64,000 nucleotides of DNA, taken from Lumnitzera littorea. Taxonomy: Eukaryota; Streptophyta; Magnoliopsida; Myrtales; Combretaceae. The stretch spans positions 69,936,798-70,000,797 of the forward strand of contig JAMXBB010000007.1 of assembly GCA_024138015.1 (NCBI GenBank), in the 5' to 3' direction. Of this stretch, positions 45,530-57,464 are shown one piece after another (the first letter of the stretch is position 1; each line of letters opens with the position of its first letter). Both the position numbers and the translations under genes were made by a program. The notes below the pieces were generated by a model that was not told the DNA's origin, did not search any database, and saw only the letters and a list, made by a program, of their open reading frames with translations.

Positions 45530-45930
45530 ACGTAATCGATGCGCTTGTGATCATGTACAACGTATGTAGAGTGGCCAATATATGCATTGTAGTGAATCAC
45601 GTATAATCATACGCGATAGTGGATTGTGTGCAGCGTGGCTTGTGTGCGGATAATGGGCAATAGGCAATGTATTTGTGTTGTAATCTATGTGTAATCATGT
45701 ATCCAACATACGTGTGGATCGTATGTATAGCGTGATTCCGTATATGCGATTGTGTGAGTCTTCATATGTGCAATGTTGTGTAGTATGTACTGTCGGGTGC
45801 TATAATAGATGGCAGTATCAAGGCATGTAGGATTGTATGTATGTTAAGGGCTATCAATGGCTTGCTATGTAGGTCTTTATATGTGCAGTGTTGATGTGCA
45901 AGTGCAATAAGCGAATGTATGTTGTAGGAT
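45530..45930 (-). repeat. Degraded minisatellite of the element B LTR
   Basis: GT-rich units such as CGTATGTAGAGTGG and GTGTGCAGCGTGG occupy the position of the minisatellite in LTR1-3, but the units differ. The reverse-strand open frame here is a by-product. Confidence 0.5.
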
Positions 45931-45967
45931 TGTAAAAAAATCATCCTTAAGTCCATCACTGAATTCC

Positions 45968-46018
45968 TATTTATAACACCCATATTTGAATCTTCCGTAT
46001 CAAAAGATATAGATTTGA
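45968..46018 (-). promoter_or_regulatory. Element B LTR promoter: TATA box and decayed palindrome
   Basis: TATA box GTTATAAATA on the minus strand (plus 45968-45977). The adjacent AATCTTCCGTATC and AAAGATA keep half of the palindrome seen in LTR3. Confidence 0.5.
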
Positions 46019-46440
46019 TCGAAAGATACAATAATGATTCTTTGAAGATTCAACCTAACTTCTAGAAACCTTATCTTGAGCTTTCTATTTTCTAGGCTCG
46101 ATTCAGTCCAATTTGACTTAGCTTAGTAACCCTCTTAATAAGCCCTAAGTCTATTTTAGATAAAAATTTACTTTATATTAAACTAGGCCAAAATTATTTT
46201 AATGAAGTCTGATTCTTTAATGACTTAAGAATTTATTAAATTAGACACTTACCATTATCCGATTCGATCCCAAACGATTTCCCTTAACTCAACTTAACTT
46301 GATACAACTAGACTTGATGCGACTTGACACTTTGTTTTTATTATTTTTTTTCAATTTTTTTTTTTTGGTTTTTTTTTCTTTTTCTTTAACATAGGTTAAT
46401 AAAAATACTAAAATAAAATGGAAAAAATAAAGTGTCTATA

Positions 46441-46985
46441 GGGAACATTTTATCCTACTTTGAAATTCTTTTAGAGTATTTTCTTATCATGCCACCTCTT
46501 TGTCTTCTTTGTAGATTTGAGCATTTTCAAATTCATTCAATTAGAGCATTCAATGATCTCCTACTAAGCTTCTATCAAAATTCGAGAATTTTATAAGCCA
46601 ATAATATGCTTTATGCTCCATTTTGACTAGGAGGTGACAAGCTTTTCTGTAAATCATTCGGTAGGGGAACATTCCTATGAGATTCTTGTAAGTGATTCTA
46701 CAGGCTCATAATGCATCATCCAGCTTAGATGCCCAATCCTCCCTTAAAGTGTTAACAACTTTCTCTAGAGACTACTTTAATTCTCTGTTTGATAGTTCAA
46801 CCTATCCACTTGTCTAAGGATGATGGAGTGATGCAACTTTGTATTTAACCCTATACCAAGCCAATAAATTCTTAACATGTTTATTATAGAAATGTGTTCC
46901 TCCATCGCTGATTATAGCTCTTGGTATACCAAAATGTGTGAAGATGTTAGTCTTGAGAAATTTAAGGACACTCTTGGAATCATTG
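46441..46985 (-). pseudogene. Element Z integrase fragment (Tat/Athila type)
   Basis: The minus strand reads TPSNDSKSVLKFLKTNIFTH, GIPRAIISDGGTHFYNKHV, YRVKYKVASLHHP, then VELSNREL, LREDWASKLDDAL, YRMIYRKACHLLVKMEHKAY, and NAQIYKED. This is the integrase core of a non-chromovirus plant Ty3/Gypsy element. The second catalytic Asp (SDGG) and the Glu (VELSNRE) are kept. It is cut on both sides: element B lies at 46440 and the C2 LTR at 46991. After C2 only a few matching residues are visible near 51070-51095. Confidence 0.85.
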
Positions 46986-46990
46986 GAGGG
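46986..46990. repeat. LTR C2 target-site duplication (GAGGG), left
   Basis: GAGGG precedes TGTAGAGATCCC; GAGGG recurs at 51065-51069. Confidence 0.75.
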
Positions 46991-47238
46991 TGTAGAGATC
47001 CCATTTTTGCCCCCTTGTAAGTCATATAGATATATATATATATATATATATTTTAGGTAATAAAAGGGCCTTATTGGAAAAATACAAAAACTTAGAAAAT
47101 CTAGAAAAATATACACAACAAAAAAAGCAATTAAAAAATATTAAAAAAGTGAAAAAAACTAAAAATTAAAAAATATATATAAATAAATAAAGATATACAA
47201 TATCTTTTAGAGTTATAGTATTAACAAAATAAGATAAG

Positions 47239-48558
47239 TGATATTAGGCAAGTGTAACTATCGAATTGTAGTAAGTGGATTAAATCTAAATATCGATCCG
47301 TCAAGGACTTTGACTACTAATACTCACTAAATCTCTATTATCTAACCGGTAAGTTCAAGTTCAAGAAACTTAAAAAATCTAAATTAAATTGTAGCAACTA
47401 TTAAATTAACAACTAATTAATGAATATTAAGGAACTTAAACAAGAAAACAATAAAAATATAAATTAATTCAAGATTCAAAAACCAAATCTAGACCTTTGC
47501 TTCACTTAGTTCTAACATGTAATTTTCCTTAAAGATAATCTAATTTCTTCTTTAATCTTTCTTGATGAGGAGAATTTTTTATAAAAGTTAATCACTTTGT
47601 CAAGTCAATTAACCCTAATCTTAAAATCACCTATTAGAATCTCTTCTTAATAGTATGACCTATTATCGCATTATTGCACAACGAATTCTTTATCGATATA
47701 AATCAAGATTCTAAAAAGATCTTGCAAATTATCTCTAATCTTATGATAATGTCTATTAACTATGTCTAAATCTAATCTTATAAGAAATTTCTCAATTCTC
47801 TTATTAGATATCAAAATTTAGATCATTACTCGATGAAATAGCAATCTAAATCATAAAGCATACATAGTTGAATTAAGAAAAGAACAAAGAATTAATTAAA
47901 TCTAATAGAAATCCACCAAAGATCTACTCTCTACACATCATAAAGTAATAATCTTGAATCAAAGAATAAAGAATTGTAAAAGAGTAAATCATAAAATCTA
48001 AGAAAAATTGAATCTTGAAGTCTTCTTTGTTTGATTTCTTAAGTGCTCCTCTCTTGAAAAACTCTCTAAAGGTCCATTAAAAAATATCTCCAAAAAACCC
48101 TAAAGAAGCTTTACATAGGAAACAGAAAAATAAGGGTTGTTGCAAATGACACGGTCGAAGACTAGACCATATCCCTAGTTGTGTAACTCATTACCAAATT
48201 TCTTCACATCCTCTTTGTTTTTTTAACAAAACTGGAAACAACTTATCTAAGGACATGGTCATGTCCTTAGGTCATGTAACTAGCAGTGATTAGTGAAAAA
48301 TTGGTCCAAAATCACTAAGAAATGACACAATCTTGTCGTTCAGGTATATTGATCTTCAAATCTTCATAACTTACTTATTTTAACTTCGAATTGAGTGAAA
48401 CTTATTTCTCTCTTCTCGTTTTCTTACATAGATCATTCTAAGACCTAGAAAACAAGATTTTACTCAATTAAGTATTATTTTCTTTAAAAAAAAGTCAAAT
48501 TTCAAAGGAAAATCATAAAAAATTACCATGTAAAATATATGCAAATAAGAACTTGTCA
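47239..48558 (-). repeat. Athila-like solo LTR nested in C2
   Basis: 1320 bp interrupting C2 when compared with the right arm at 62450-62500. On the minus strand it starts TGACAAGTTCTTATTTGC and ends CACTTGCCTAATATCA, the CACTTGCC...TATCA end common in Athila-type LTRs. The flanks do not give a clear TSD (ATAAG and ATAGA). It is non-coding. Confidence 0.6.
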
Positions 48559-48660
48559 ATAGATTTTAATATAACAATGTTTGGTTGGTTTTAGGTTAGA
48601 TAAATTTAAATTCTAATCAATTTTGATTGTTAAGTACATTTTGTTGTTAGTACTTTCAAG

Positions 48661-48762
48661 GCATGGGCTAATAGCTCAATTGATATAGCACTTGGTCTTG
48701 AGTTTAGAAGGAGAGAAAGGTCTTGAGTTTGATTCTCATGATAGGAACTTAATGCCTTTTTT
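48661..48762 (+). other. tRNA-like segment inside LTR C2
   Basis: A-box-like TAGCTCAATTG (48672-48682), then ATATAGCAC and CTTGGTCTTGAG, B-box-like GAGTTTGATTCTC (48725-48737), and a T6 run at 48757-48762. The D-arm and T-arm halves look like a plant elongator tRNA with an extra 20 bp between them. It is the best preserved of the four LTR copies at the A box. Confidence 0.55.
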
Positions 48763-51064
48763 ATTCTTTTACCAACCCAATGCCACATGTCAAGGATAGA
48801 TTGGAGCACGTGTTGCCTTTGATACATGGCAAACACTCATTGGATCGCATGGTTGACATAGCACCATGTCATAATTTTTCTTTCCCCCTTTCTCTTTCTT
48901 TTTCCCATCTTTTCCCTTGGTTTCCTACATAACTTTAGCTCAACGTGCTTACTTCTTGGCCAATTTTGATCAATTTTACTTTGAAATTTCACCAAATTAA
49001 TGGAAAAATTGCAAAGAACATGTGGCTTACTCCAAATTGAACCTAAGAAATCATTCAAATTCAATCATTTATTAGGTTGAATCTGTACTTAAAGATTAGA
49101 AAAACTCATTTTTTACCCAAAACTAACTTCCATGATTCAAGCATGTTAATCCCATTTAAAGCTTCTAATGTTTGTTTTTGGAAAAAATGAACAATGGGGA
49201 TCACATATTTGGCCATCACTCTTCTTCAAAATGCATTGAATTCAAAATCAAATTTGACCAAAACCCAATTATTGTGATTTTCAAATTTAATGTTTTTCAA
49301 TCTTTTCTAAGAATGTTCATAAATGGGGTTATGGGATTCGTTTTGAGCATCAAACACAATCCAAAATCCCCCATTAAAGCTTGTATTGAAGCCTTCTCTC
49401 TCTAAGCTATGAGCTCCACTTCTCTCTTTAAAAATACTTCCATCTCAGTTATTTTCAAACCAAGTCAGTGCTACCATTAGACTCCCCATGGCCTAAGCTC
49501 TCCAATGCTATGAGCCCCATCAACTATCACGCTTCTAAATTCCATAACACCTAAACCCTGAGCCAACAACAATTACCACTTAAAAAACCCCATCTATGCT
49601 TCCCCACTTGAAAATAACACTACTACGTGATTCATTACTCTTGAAAATGTAAGACCCCATCATCCATTGAACTCCAACAACCACCACTAATGTCATATGA
49701 TGTTGTCACCAACCGCACAATATCAAAAAGCCTTCAAATGGCCACCAAACATAGTAGCACTTCGCTTATCCCCTTATTCTCCAATAAAAAAACTTTTAAA
49801 TCTACTATTTCCCCTTTGTTTTGGTGCTTCGAACAGCCTATGTTAGCCCCTAACTTTAACTCTTGCTCCTCCTCCTCCTCCTTCTTCTCTCTCTCTCTCT
49901 CTTCTCTAGGTACGTATGGGTCACATAAACCTAATTTGGATCCAAACCCGTACTCTAACTTGCTCCAAACCCATGCTCAATACTGGTTTGTCCCTTTATT
50001 TTTCGTATTTCTAATTTTATAAAAAGAGAAAAAGCAAAAAATGAAACATAAAAAGGAATAATAATAAAAAGGTTTCTTTAATATATTTAAACTTTCCTTT
50101 TATTTTTCAAATTTTTTATTTATTTTTCTTCAAAATAAATGGATGATAAATACAAAAATGTGAAAGGCTTTAGCCCTTAATCTATTTTTAAGATTCCTTT
50201 AGAATTTCTCAAATAAATAAACACTTAAAAAGATCATGACCCTTTTAGAATTTTTTCCCAAATAAAAATAAATTAATAAAAGAAAACATAAACCCAATAG
50301 TTTTTTGAAATTAAAATTGATCAACACCTTTAAATTTTTGTAAAATGAATTACAGAAGTTTGATCCCAAATAGCAAGTATGTAAGTACCCGTATGCAATT
50401 ATGGGGTTACTTAAAATATAGAAAAATTTGTTTTCTTCCCCTTTTGTAAATAATTAGTTTTTTATTTATTCTTTTTGTAAATAACATAATTTGTTTATTT
50501 CTTTAGATTTTTGTGAAATGAATTACGAGAGTCTAATCCCAAATAGTAAATGTGTAAGCACCTATACACAATTACAGGGTGACTTAAAATATAGGAAAAA
50601 AAATTTCCCTTTGTAAATAACTAGTTTTTTATTTATTCTTTTTTTAAATAACATAATTTCTTTATTTCTTTACTTATAAAATAGAAATTGTTATTTCAAA
50701 TTGCAAGAGTACATTGAAAAATAAATGTAAATTTAGAAGGTTAAAGTGGAACTCATTATGGTTTAATAGGATAGCTCCTGAATCTAATAATCTTTGGTCT
50801 TCAAAAGTCGATTTTTATAAAATTGTTATTCTCATGAACTAGTGGCTTAGTTAATATCAATCCACCTAGTTGATCCTAACCTACCCCTTTCCCGACTCCA
50901 GTCACGTAAGCAACTCCAAAAAGTTTTAAAAATTAAAAAGACTTAGATTTTTCTTAATTCTTAGTTGAGGGTTTATATCGAATAGGTATAGAGTTTGATA
51001 TAAATCACATTAAGGACAACAAAAGAAAACCAAAAATTTCAACCTTAACAACTTAAGACTCTAC

Positions 51065-51069
51065 GAGGG
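51065..51069. repeat. LTR C2 target-site duplication (GAGGG), right
   Basis: Identical to 46986-46990. Confidence 0.75.
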
Positions 51070-53027
51070 GTGTCAAGAGAGCTAGTTACTTAAAACCTTC
51101 CAAAATTAAAATTTTTTTCTTTAAAATACCCCTTTTACGTTATAACTTCTATTTTTTAATTGTTTATTTCTATGTGCTTATACTAACCTATGCAGGTTTA
51201 TCTGAAGCATATTTAAGGGGGGTGGGGGGCGATGCGGGCTAGGGCTTTGTTGCATCATAGATGTAAGGTAAATATGGTCAAACCTAAGCCATCTTAGGAC
51301 CCTAGGACACGGGCCTATTGTATAGGCTTTGAGTTAGTGGTGTAGCCACCGTTCAAGATTAATTATGCCATCCTACTTAAGTTTCGATGTGACCAATAAA
51401 CCGTTTCTTCAAAACGTATAAGCTCATAGAACTTAATGACTTTTAGAACCCACTCTTTTTCGTGCATGAATCCTTAGATCAGCGGATACGTAGCTATATG
51501 GTATGCTAGTAGCCAAAGGTTAGAACCCTATTGAAATTCGTCTATATTATAAAAATGTTCTAATGTATTTTCCTTATGCTACCCATGTAAATTCTTTGTA
51601 CTTTAGTTGTAATATTGTGATTTCCCCATACCTAGTATTTCCCTGTACATTTCTTTTTGTAAATACAAAATTTCCTTGTAAATTGTATTTCTTTATAACA
51701 ATTCTACTCCTATGTAAAATGGTTGTTGTAATAGTGGATTCTGATGAAGTCATAACTCTAAGTTTTTCAAATTGCCACATTACTAGTTTATCACTAGGTC
51801 TTTACATCTGCATTTGCATGCCATGTTTTCCATTATTTTTTTATCCTTACATCTTTTTAGGACTCCTATTATTTTCCTTGATTGTTACCCCTATAAGTAA
51901 ATCCCATTTCAATCCTATTTTCAATTTAAAAAAGGAAAAGAAAAAAAAAACCATAGAGCTGCAAATCACTTTCTTTCTCTAAACACTTTGCAAAATAATT
52001 AGTTTTTCAAGTATTCAAGGAAAAAAAAAAGTTCTTTTCCATTATCCCATGTAACTCTTGTTGTCTTCCAATAAAAAATTCCTCTTTCTTTTTTTTTTTA
52101 AGTAAGTTGAAATAAATTTTCTTTTATTATCTACATTCCTTTTGAAGCTTTCATAGGTCTGTACAAAAAAGCCACATTATAACCTTATCACCATGGTCTT
52201 TAGAATTTTCTTGTCTCCATAGCTCAATCTTAGATTTATCTCCTCTTGTTAATTATCTCAATTAATCTTAACATTGTAACTTAGTGACTTCTTCAACCTT
52301 TTCTTTTCCCTCATAAAATAATCTATAGATCTTAGAATTCCATTCTCCTTACTATAATAATTATCTCTTTTCTCCCAATTTTGTAAAAAAATATTTCTCC
52401 ATAAGCTGTAAATATTTACCATGCCGCTTATCAATCATCAAATATGAAATAGTCTCCTTCTTTTCGCTCCTTTTGGGTAGTTACTTGTATCATCTTAGAA
52501 AAATTTATGAGTTTGTAAATAGTTTTTATCTCTATTTCAAAATAGTCATTAGGAATTCTTAGTAAATTCTCCTACCCTCTTTTCTTGAAAATTAAACGCT
52601 TTGATAGTTATATCCTTATGTAAATTAACTTCTTCTCTCTTGATGGAACAAGTATCCTAGATTATACTTGTTGTACGCAACCTTTTAATACCTACAAGTT
52701 GAGGTATTCTTCTTTAGTTGTCATACCTAGTCTTCTTTAGGTTCCCTTTCATTTCAAAATATTTTCCACACCAAAGGTCTTCTTCTTATCCTTCATATAA
52801 ATAAACTTCATCCTTGTGTTTCCACTTCTTCATTTCTCTACAAAATAATTTGTAAATATCAAGTACCTCACCAAAGGCTTTTTCATCATGGTCGATCTAA
52901 TTCATTTCAAAATAAAGGTTTTCAAAATGTTAAAAAAAAAAATAAAATAAGAATTGCTAATAAGGATAGATTCTTACCAAGATATCTTAAAAGCAATGGC
53001 CAATAGTGGAAACAATAATAACCACCC
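51070..53027. other. Unclassified T-rich DNA
   Basis: The first 30-40 bases may continue integrase fragment Z on the minus strand. The rest is non-coding as far as I can see. A G-rich spot (51218-51233, GGGGGGTGGGGGGCG) could form a quadruplex. A 139-residue plus-strand open frame at 51563-51982 is hydrophobic and Lys-rich at its end, with no recognisable domain; I treat it as chance in T-rich DNA. Confidence 0.35.
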
Positions 53028-53899
53028 TGATGGGAATTGAGCTACTAGACCATTGACCTAAAGTTGAGCCTGAGGACTAGAAGGTTTGGTATGGTAGATT
53101 CTCCTATTCCAACTGACTCCTACCAAGGTCAAGCATCTCCTTACCGACTCATTCTATATACCAAGTCAAATGACTCCCTATTTCTCGCAGGTAGAGTGCC
53201 AAGAAGTAGAAGGCCATGATAATAGCCAACCTTCACTCATACCTGACCAAATACTTACTCGGCATCATCATTGCCAATATGACGAGAGAGATGCTCCGGA
53301 CTGACAAGGCCTCCCTTATTCGAACAAGCCAGCTGATCGTACTTTTTGTTCGTATCTTCTAACAGTCTCCCCAATTAAGCATTACCACATATACAAAACC
53401 ATGTGTAGAATCCGTTACATTAATTATTGTTTTTCTTTAATATTCATTTTTACCCTTTTGTATTCTTGTACATTACTTTAAGGTGATACCCTTTTTGTCT
53501 TTTCCTTTTTTTTGGCAAGTTGCCTTAACTTACGGGTATAAATACCCTTATAAATATAGATGCAGGATCATCATTAATATATACTTTTGAGTATTCTTCC
53601 TTCCTTATGTAAACACTACTTGTTTACTTTCAGCATCACTCTTATCCTAACCCTTGAACAAGGCTAGATAGTGAGTAACCTCACTGGACTAATTCATACG
53701 TCATATCGAGTTGTGACATGAGTCCTCAGAAGTTTCCTTGGTACATCATATCCATTGAAACTGCTTGTGGGTTTTTTCTTACTCTGCATTCGCATTTGCC
53801 CTTTCTCACAGCATTCCCCATTATTCCTTTTCGAGCTTTCTACAAGCTTGGACCCACCTAACGACTGACCTTATCTATCCTTGGTTATGGTTTGCAACA
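53028..53899 (+). repeat. Element W 5' LTR
   Basis: Ends GGTTTGCAACA just before the PBS. The start at TGATGGGAATTGAGC (53028) is inferred from resemblance to the element Y LTR start. A TATA-like GGTATAAATACCC near 53537 is itself palindromic and is the likely promoter. Confidence 0.65.
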
Positions 53900-53902
53900 T
53901 CT

Positions 53903-53914
53903 TGGTATCAGAGT
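53903..53914 (+). promoter_or_regulatory. Element W primer-binding site, tRNA-iMet type
   Basis: TGGTATCAGAGT, one base from the canonical TGGTATCAGAGC, three bases after the LTR. Confidence 0.85.
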
Positions 53915-54064
53915 AGAAGTTTCGTATGAACTGTAGTTGGTTTTTTGAAATTCTATTGTACTCTGTTTTGGGTATGTGGGATAGAGTACTGTGTTCATAT
54001 TAATTGTTGTGTTTGCTTGTTGTTGATTTTTCTAGTTTATGGAAGTGCTTGTTTATGCCTTGAA

Positions 54065-55335
54065 TCAATGAAGAAAATGACTAACCAAAGTGTAAACATC
54101 GGTACTGGAGATGATAGTGGAGTTGTCCACCATGGACGACAATCTCAAGGGATCCCTAGACGCACTAACGAGAGACTTAATGAGATGGCTAAACTCTTGG
54201 TGGATTTTATCCGAGCAATTCATGCGCTGTCTTACTGACCCACTAAGGCCACGAAAAACACTACACAAGTTGCTCAACCTGTTAGAAGTCAAAACCTAAC
54301 TCGACCCGTTTGAGGTGGAGGAGTAGGTGGACGAATGAGGAGAAGGATTGATTTGGTAGATATAAGAGACAAGGAAGAAAAGGAGTATTTTAAAGAAGAC
54401 TGTGTATGAGTTCCTAGAGTATCCGACTATATGAAGTTTCGGATTTCGAGTTTCAATAGATGTTAGAATGCTAATGAATACTTGGAGTGAGGAGAGAAGG
54501 TGAAGCATGCGTTTGATTATTATCAGTACGAGAATTACGAGAGAGTGATAACTACTATTATTAAGTTCTCTGGATATGCCGCCATGTGGTAGAAGAATTT
54601 TCAGATGATGAGGAGATGAGAGGGCTACCGTGAGATTAATACTTGGCCAGAGATAAAGAGAATACTTAAAAACAGGTTCGTGCTAGAAACTTACCTTCAA
54701 GATACATTTATTCGGCTTCAAGAGCTGAGATAAGGAGGCCAAATTATTAACGAGTATGTTTAAGAATTTTAAATGTTTATGATGCATTGCGAAGTGGAGG
54801 AACCACCAACTTGAACAGTTTTAAGATTCATTACTGGGTTAAGAGGTGACATTTGAAACATTCTAGAACTCCAACAATTTACCACAATAGATGAGGCCAT
54901 CAAAATAGCCCAGCGAGTAGAGAAGCAAAGAAGGAGCCGAGTACTGGCTAGAATGCCAACTAACCGACCTGGACAAGCAAGTCACTGAGCTTAGTCAAGC
55001 ATTGAGCCTTGTAGGAAGATGAATGTCCATACAAAGCAAAAAGGCCAACTTGATGCTAAAGTACAAACCCAAACTTATAAGAAGGGGTAAGGGTCTAATA
55101 GGAAGACTAGCCAAATCAAGTAATTCAAATGCTAAGGGTTCAGATACATGGCTTCTCAATGCTCAAACCGACGAACGATGGTCATCAAGAGAGACATCTC
55201 AAAGTTAGAAGTAGACAACACTGATAAGGAACCTGAAGAAGAAGAGGTCCTTGTCGAGAAAGAAAATGCCGAAAAAGAATTGATTGAAGAAGACGTGTTT
55301 GTTGAGGACTTAGACCAATTACTCATGGTTGTTTG
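54065..55335 (+). pseudogene. Element W gag
   Basis: Blocks: RRTNERLNEMAKLLVDFI (N-terminus), HAFDYYQYENYERVITTI, FSGYAAMW, TWPEIKRILKNRFVLETY, FMMHCEVEEPPT, LRFITGLRGDI, and EAIKIAQRVEKQRRSR. A CCHC knuckle remnant reads FKC*GFRYMASQCSNRR near 55130-55175; its His position reads Tyr. A Glu-rich tail (EPEEEEVLVEKENAEKELIE) leads into the protease. The arrangement is that of chromovirus gag. Stops fall at conserved Trp/Gln positions. Confidence 0.8.
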
Positions 55336-55445
55336 ACATGCTATAAACATAAAACCTTTATGAGAGGAGGAGCAGAGAGAGAATTTTTTCATACCACCTA
55401 TAAGGTGAATGATTAGGTGTGTGCTCTCATTGTGGATAGTGGAAG

Positions 55446-55450
55446 TTGCA
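55446..55450. repeat. Solo LTR S target-site duplication (TTGCA), left
   Basis: TTGCA inside the protease gene. The second copy is at 57117-57121. Confidence 0.85.
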
Positions 55451-57116
55451 TGATAAGTGTAAATTACTTTACACTTTCAAGGGATGTTTAGGTATAGAAT
55501 TGATCATAATTGTGATTTAATTATTAAGTTTTGGGTACTTAATTGTAAAAAACATTGATTTCAAGTAAATCACGAGCAAGGGGAGGAATTATATATAAGA
55601 ATAACAACTTTCTAGTTAGTCACAGCCGTGAGGAGAAGAAATCAATGAAGTAATATCAATCATGGGCCTAATAATGAAATAATGAAGAATCCAGCCCTAG
55701 TTACGCCCTTAATCATAGCCGTAATCAAGGAAGTATTGATGATCCCTCTGTCAATCACAACCGTAATTGAATAGTAGTAAGATGATCATGGCCATTGTTA
55801 TGGGCGTGATGAAATCTAATAATGCGACGAAGAGTTTACGGCATTCATCATAGCTGTGATTGGTTAAAAATATTTCTTTTCGAGACTATTACGCCTCAAG
55901 CCACGAGTGCGATGGAAGGATCATAACTATTCTTTTCAACCTTTTTAACATGAATCAATACGTAAAAAACGTCAGGTGGTGTATTGAAGGGGTAGATTCG
56001 AATCCTTTAACAGGAAGAATATAAAAATATCGCAACTTGTAGAGAAAGGACATCATCATCATTTTCAAACATCAATTTGTTTTAGAGTAGAACCTAGATC
56101 AGATCATACATCATTTTGGAATATCAATTCATAAGAAACACCAAATCATCCGTGTATATACACATGTGTTTTCAATTACAAGTAAAGTTTTCTAGAAATT
56201 GTATCATACATTTCTCGGAATGACTCAAGAGGGATGACAGGAATTCATTGTTGTACATTGTGAAGATTTATATAGTGAAATTCAAACGAGGCTATATTCC
56301 TTACCGATCTCATGTTAATTTCATTGTCATTACTATATTGTGTTTATACATTTTATTTTTTTTTATCATGTATGAGTAGTCTGTTAGGGCTTGTTACATT
56401 ACTTAGTATGATCTTGTGCATGGAAAAGTAATTTCCTGAAGTTGTTAATTCTGATGAATGGCACTGAATGAATCTAAGTAAGGTGTAGTGCACAACATCG
56501 ACTTAGGATAGATTTCAATAGAATTTGTCAAGAGACAATTCTATTGAATTAATCTAGTTTATTGGGATAACTTACTCTTGACAATAGAGATATTGTTAAG
56601 AAAGTTGCTGCATTTTTAAGGGAATTGATACATTAACACGACATTAATGCAATCTTAGTTGGCCGTTAATTAGGAAGGGGTTCCAATAGACACAATTAGG
56701 ATTAGAAGTAAGTAGTTCTAAGAAGAATGCTTACGTACTATTATTTCCCACAGATAACAAGTATTGAGATAAAAAAAAAATGTTTTGTAGTATTATGCTA
56801 AATGATGAAGTAAGTCTACATGTTAATTATGTCGTTAGTAATTGTTTGGCAACCATGGTGTTAGCTGCATTAGTTTATGGTTTAGTGTAGTTTAGTTAAC
56901 AAGTTAGAGTCTTAACAATCGATTACTTGATAAATTGGATTGTTAGATAATAAGAAGTTTATTAAGTACTAATGTTCAAGCCATTTTCCCAATAGAGACG
57001 ACCCTATACTCATCAATGCTATAAAAAGATAGATACACTTGCCTGTTGAATAGAGCTAAGGATAGAATATAGGTTCATAAATTGTAAAACTCGAAAGCTC
57101 TAAAAAGAGGCAATCA
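55451..57116 (+). repeat. Solo LTR S, 1666 bp
   Basis: Starts TGATAAGTGTAAATTAC, ends AAGAGGCAATCA, with a perfect 5-bp TSD (TTGCA) and restoration of the protease frame when removed. Its last 627 bp are repeated at 2175-2800. No internal sequence is present, so the element was lost by LTR-LTR recombination. Lineage is unknown. Within it, GTCACAGCCGTGAGG, CATAGCCGTAATC and ATCACAACCGTAATTG are scattered related motifs around 55620-55860. Confidence 0.9.
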
Positions 57117-57121
57117 TTGCA
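57117..57121. repeat. Solo LTR S target-site duplication (TTGCA), right
   Basis: Identical to 55446-55450. Confidence 0.85.
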
Positions 57122-57464
57122 CCAACGTAGCATCGACCGATCTCATTTCAAAACTAAAGTTACCGACTGTTGCTCATCCAAGGCCATACAAATTGCACTA
57201 ATTAAATAAGAAAGGAACATTATACGTTACTCAGCGAATACTATTACCGATCACTATAGGGAATTATTCTGACCAGATTCTCTATGACATATTGCCCATA
57301 TGTGCTTCCCACGCGTTACTAGGTAAACCATGGCTGTTTGATAAAAGAGTTATCCATAACGGCTACAAGAACATGTACATGTTCATGTTCAAGAAGGATG
57401 ACTAGAAGGTCACACTGAACCCGATGCCACTGAGAGAAGTTAATAAATTATAGATGAAACTTGC

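Larger units (their letters stand above)
34971..46440 (-). mobile_element. Element B, truncated Ogre/Tat-like element
   Basis: Minus strand, from right to left: A-family 5' LTR (41345-46440), tRNA-Arg PBS, leader, gag with two zinc knuckles, a long untranslated region, then two hairpin arrays. No protease, RT, RNase H or integrase and no 3' LTR are present; the left end abuts the C1 LTR. It inserted into integrase fragment Z, whose sequence begins at 46441. Confidence 0.75.
41345..46440 (-). repeat. A-family LTR of element B, interrupted
   Basis: Left end TATTAAGCC (41345), right end AGTGTCTATA (46440). It is colinear with LTR1-3 at both ends but split by a 3061-bp insertion (42344-45404). 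Without the insertion it is about 2030 bp. It forms a subfamily with the fragment at 1140-2174, sharing a 52-bp tandem repeat region absent from LTR1-3. Confidence 0.75.
46991..51064 (+). repeat. C-family solo LTR, copy C2
   Basis: Starts TGTAGAGATCCCATTTTTGC, ends GACTCTAC, and is flanked by GAGGG on both sides. After removing the nested LTR (47239-48558) it is about 2.75 kb. It is colinear with C1 in the start, tRNA-like segment, C/T tract (49884-49903) and U5 part. No internal sequence follows, so it is a solo LTR left by LTR-LTR recombination, inside integrase fragment Z. A sequence block containing AAATGAATTACAGAAGTTTGA (split here as AAATGAATTACAG and AAGTTTGA) recurs at 50343 and 50514, an internal tandem duplication of about 170 bp. 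Confidence 0.75.
55400..57460 (+). pseudogene. Element W protease, split by a solo LTR
   Basis: The left part reads LIVDSGSC (to 55450) with an intact DSG active site. After the insertion (55451-57116) the frame resumes with CTNVASTDLISKLKLP, then TLYVTQRILLPITIGNYSDQ, ASHALLGKPWLFDKRVIHNG and YKNMYMFMF. The right part also has stops. The domain matches the retropepsin of chromoviruses. The linker to RT is far too short: only about 15 residues lie between the protease end and the NKITIKYRYP motif of RT, so the RT start has been deleted. Confidence 0.85.

Noticed and set aside
48661..48762. Functional tRNA gene
   Set aside because: A and B boxes are visible but the acceptor stem does not pair and the spacing between arms is too long; it is an LTR component repeated in other copies.
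51563..51982. 139-residue hydrophobic open frame
   Set aside because: T-rich DNA yields hydrophobic codons by chance; no homologous block, no second copy, no gene context.
55023..55336. Separate small acidic protein (EEEEV...EKENAEKE)
   Set aside because: It is the Glu-rich tail of element W gag leading to the protease, not an independent gene.
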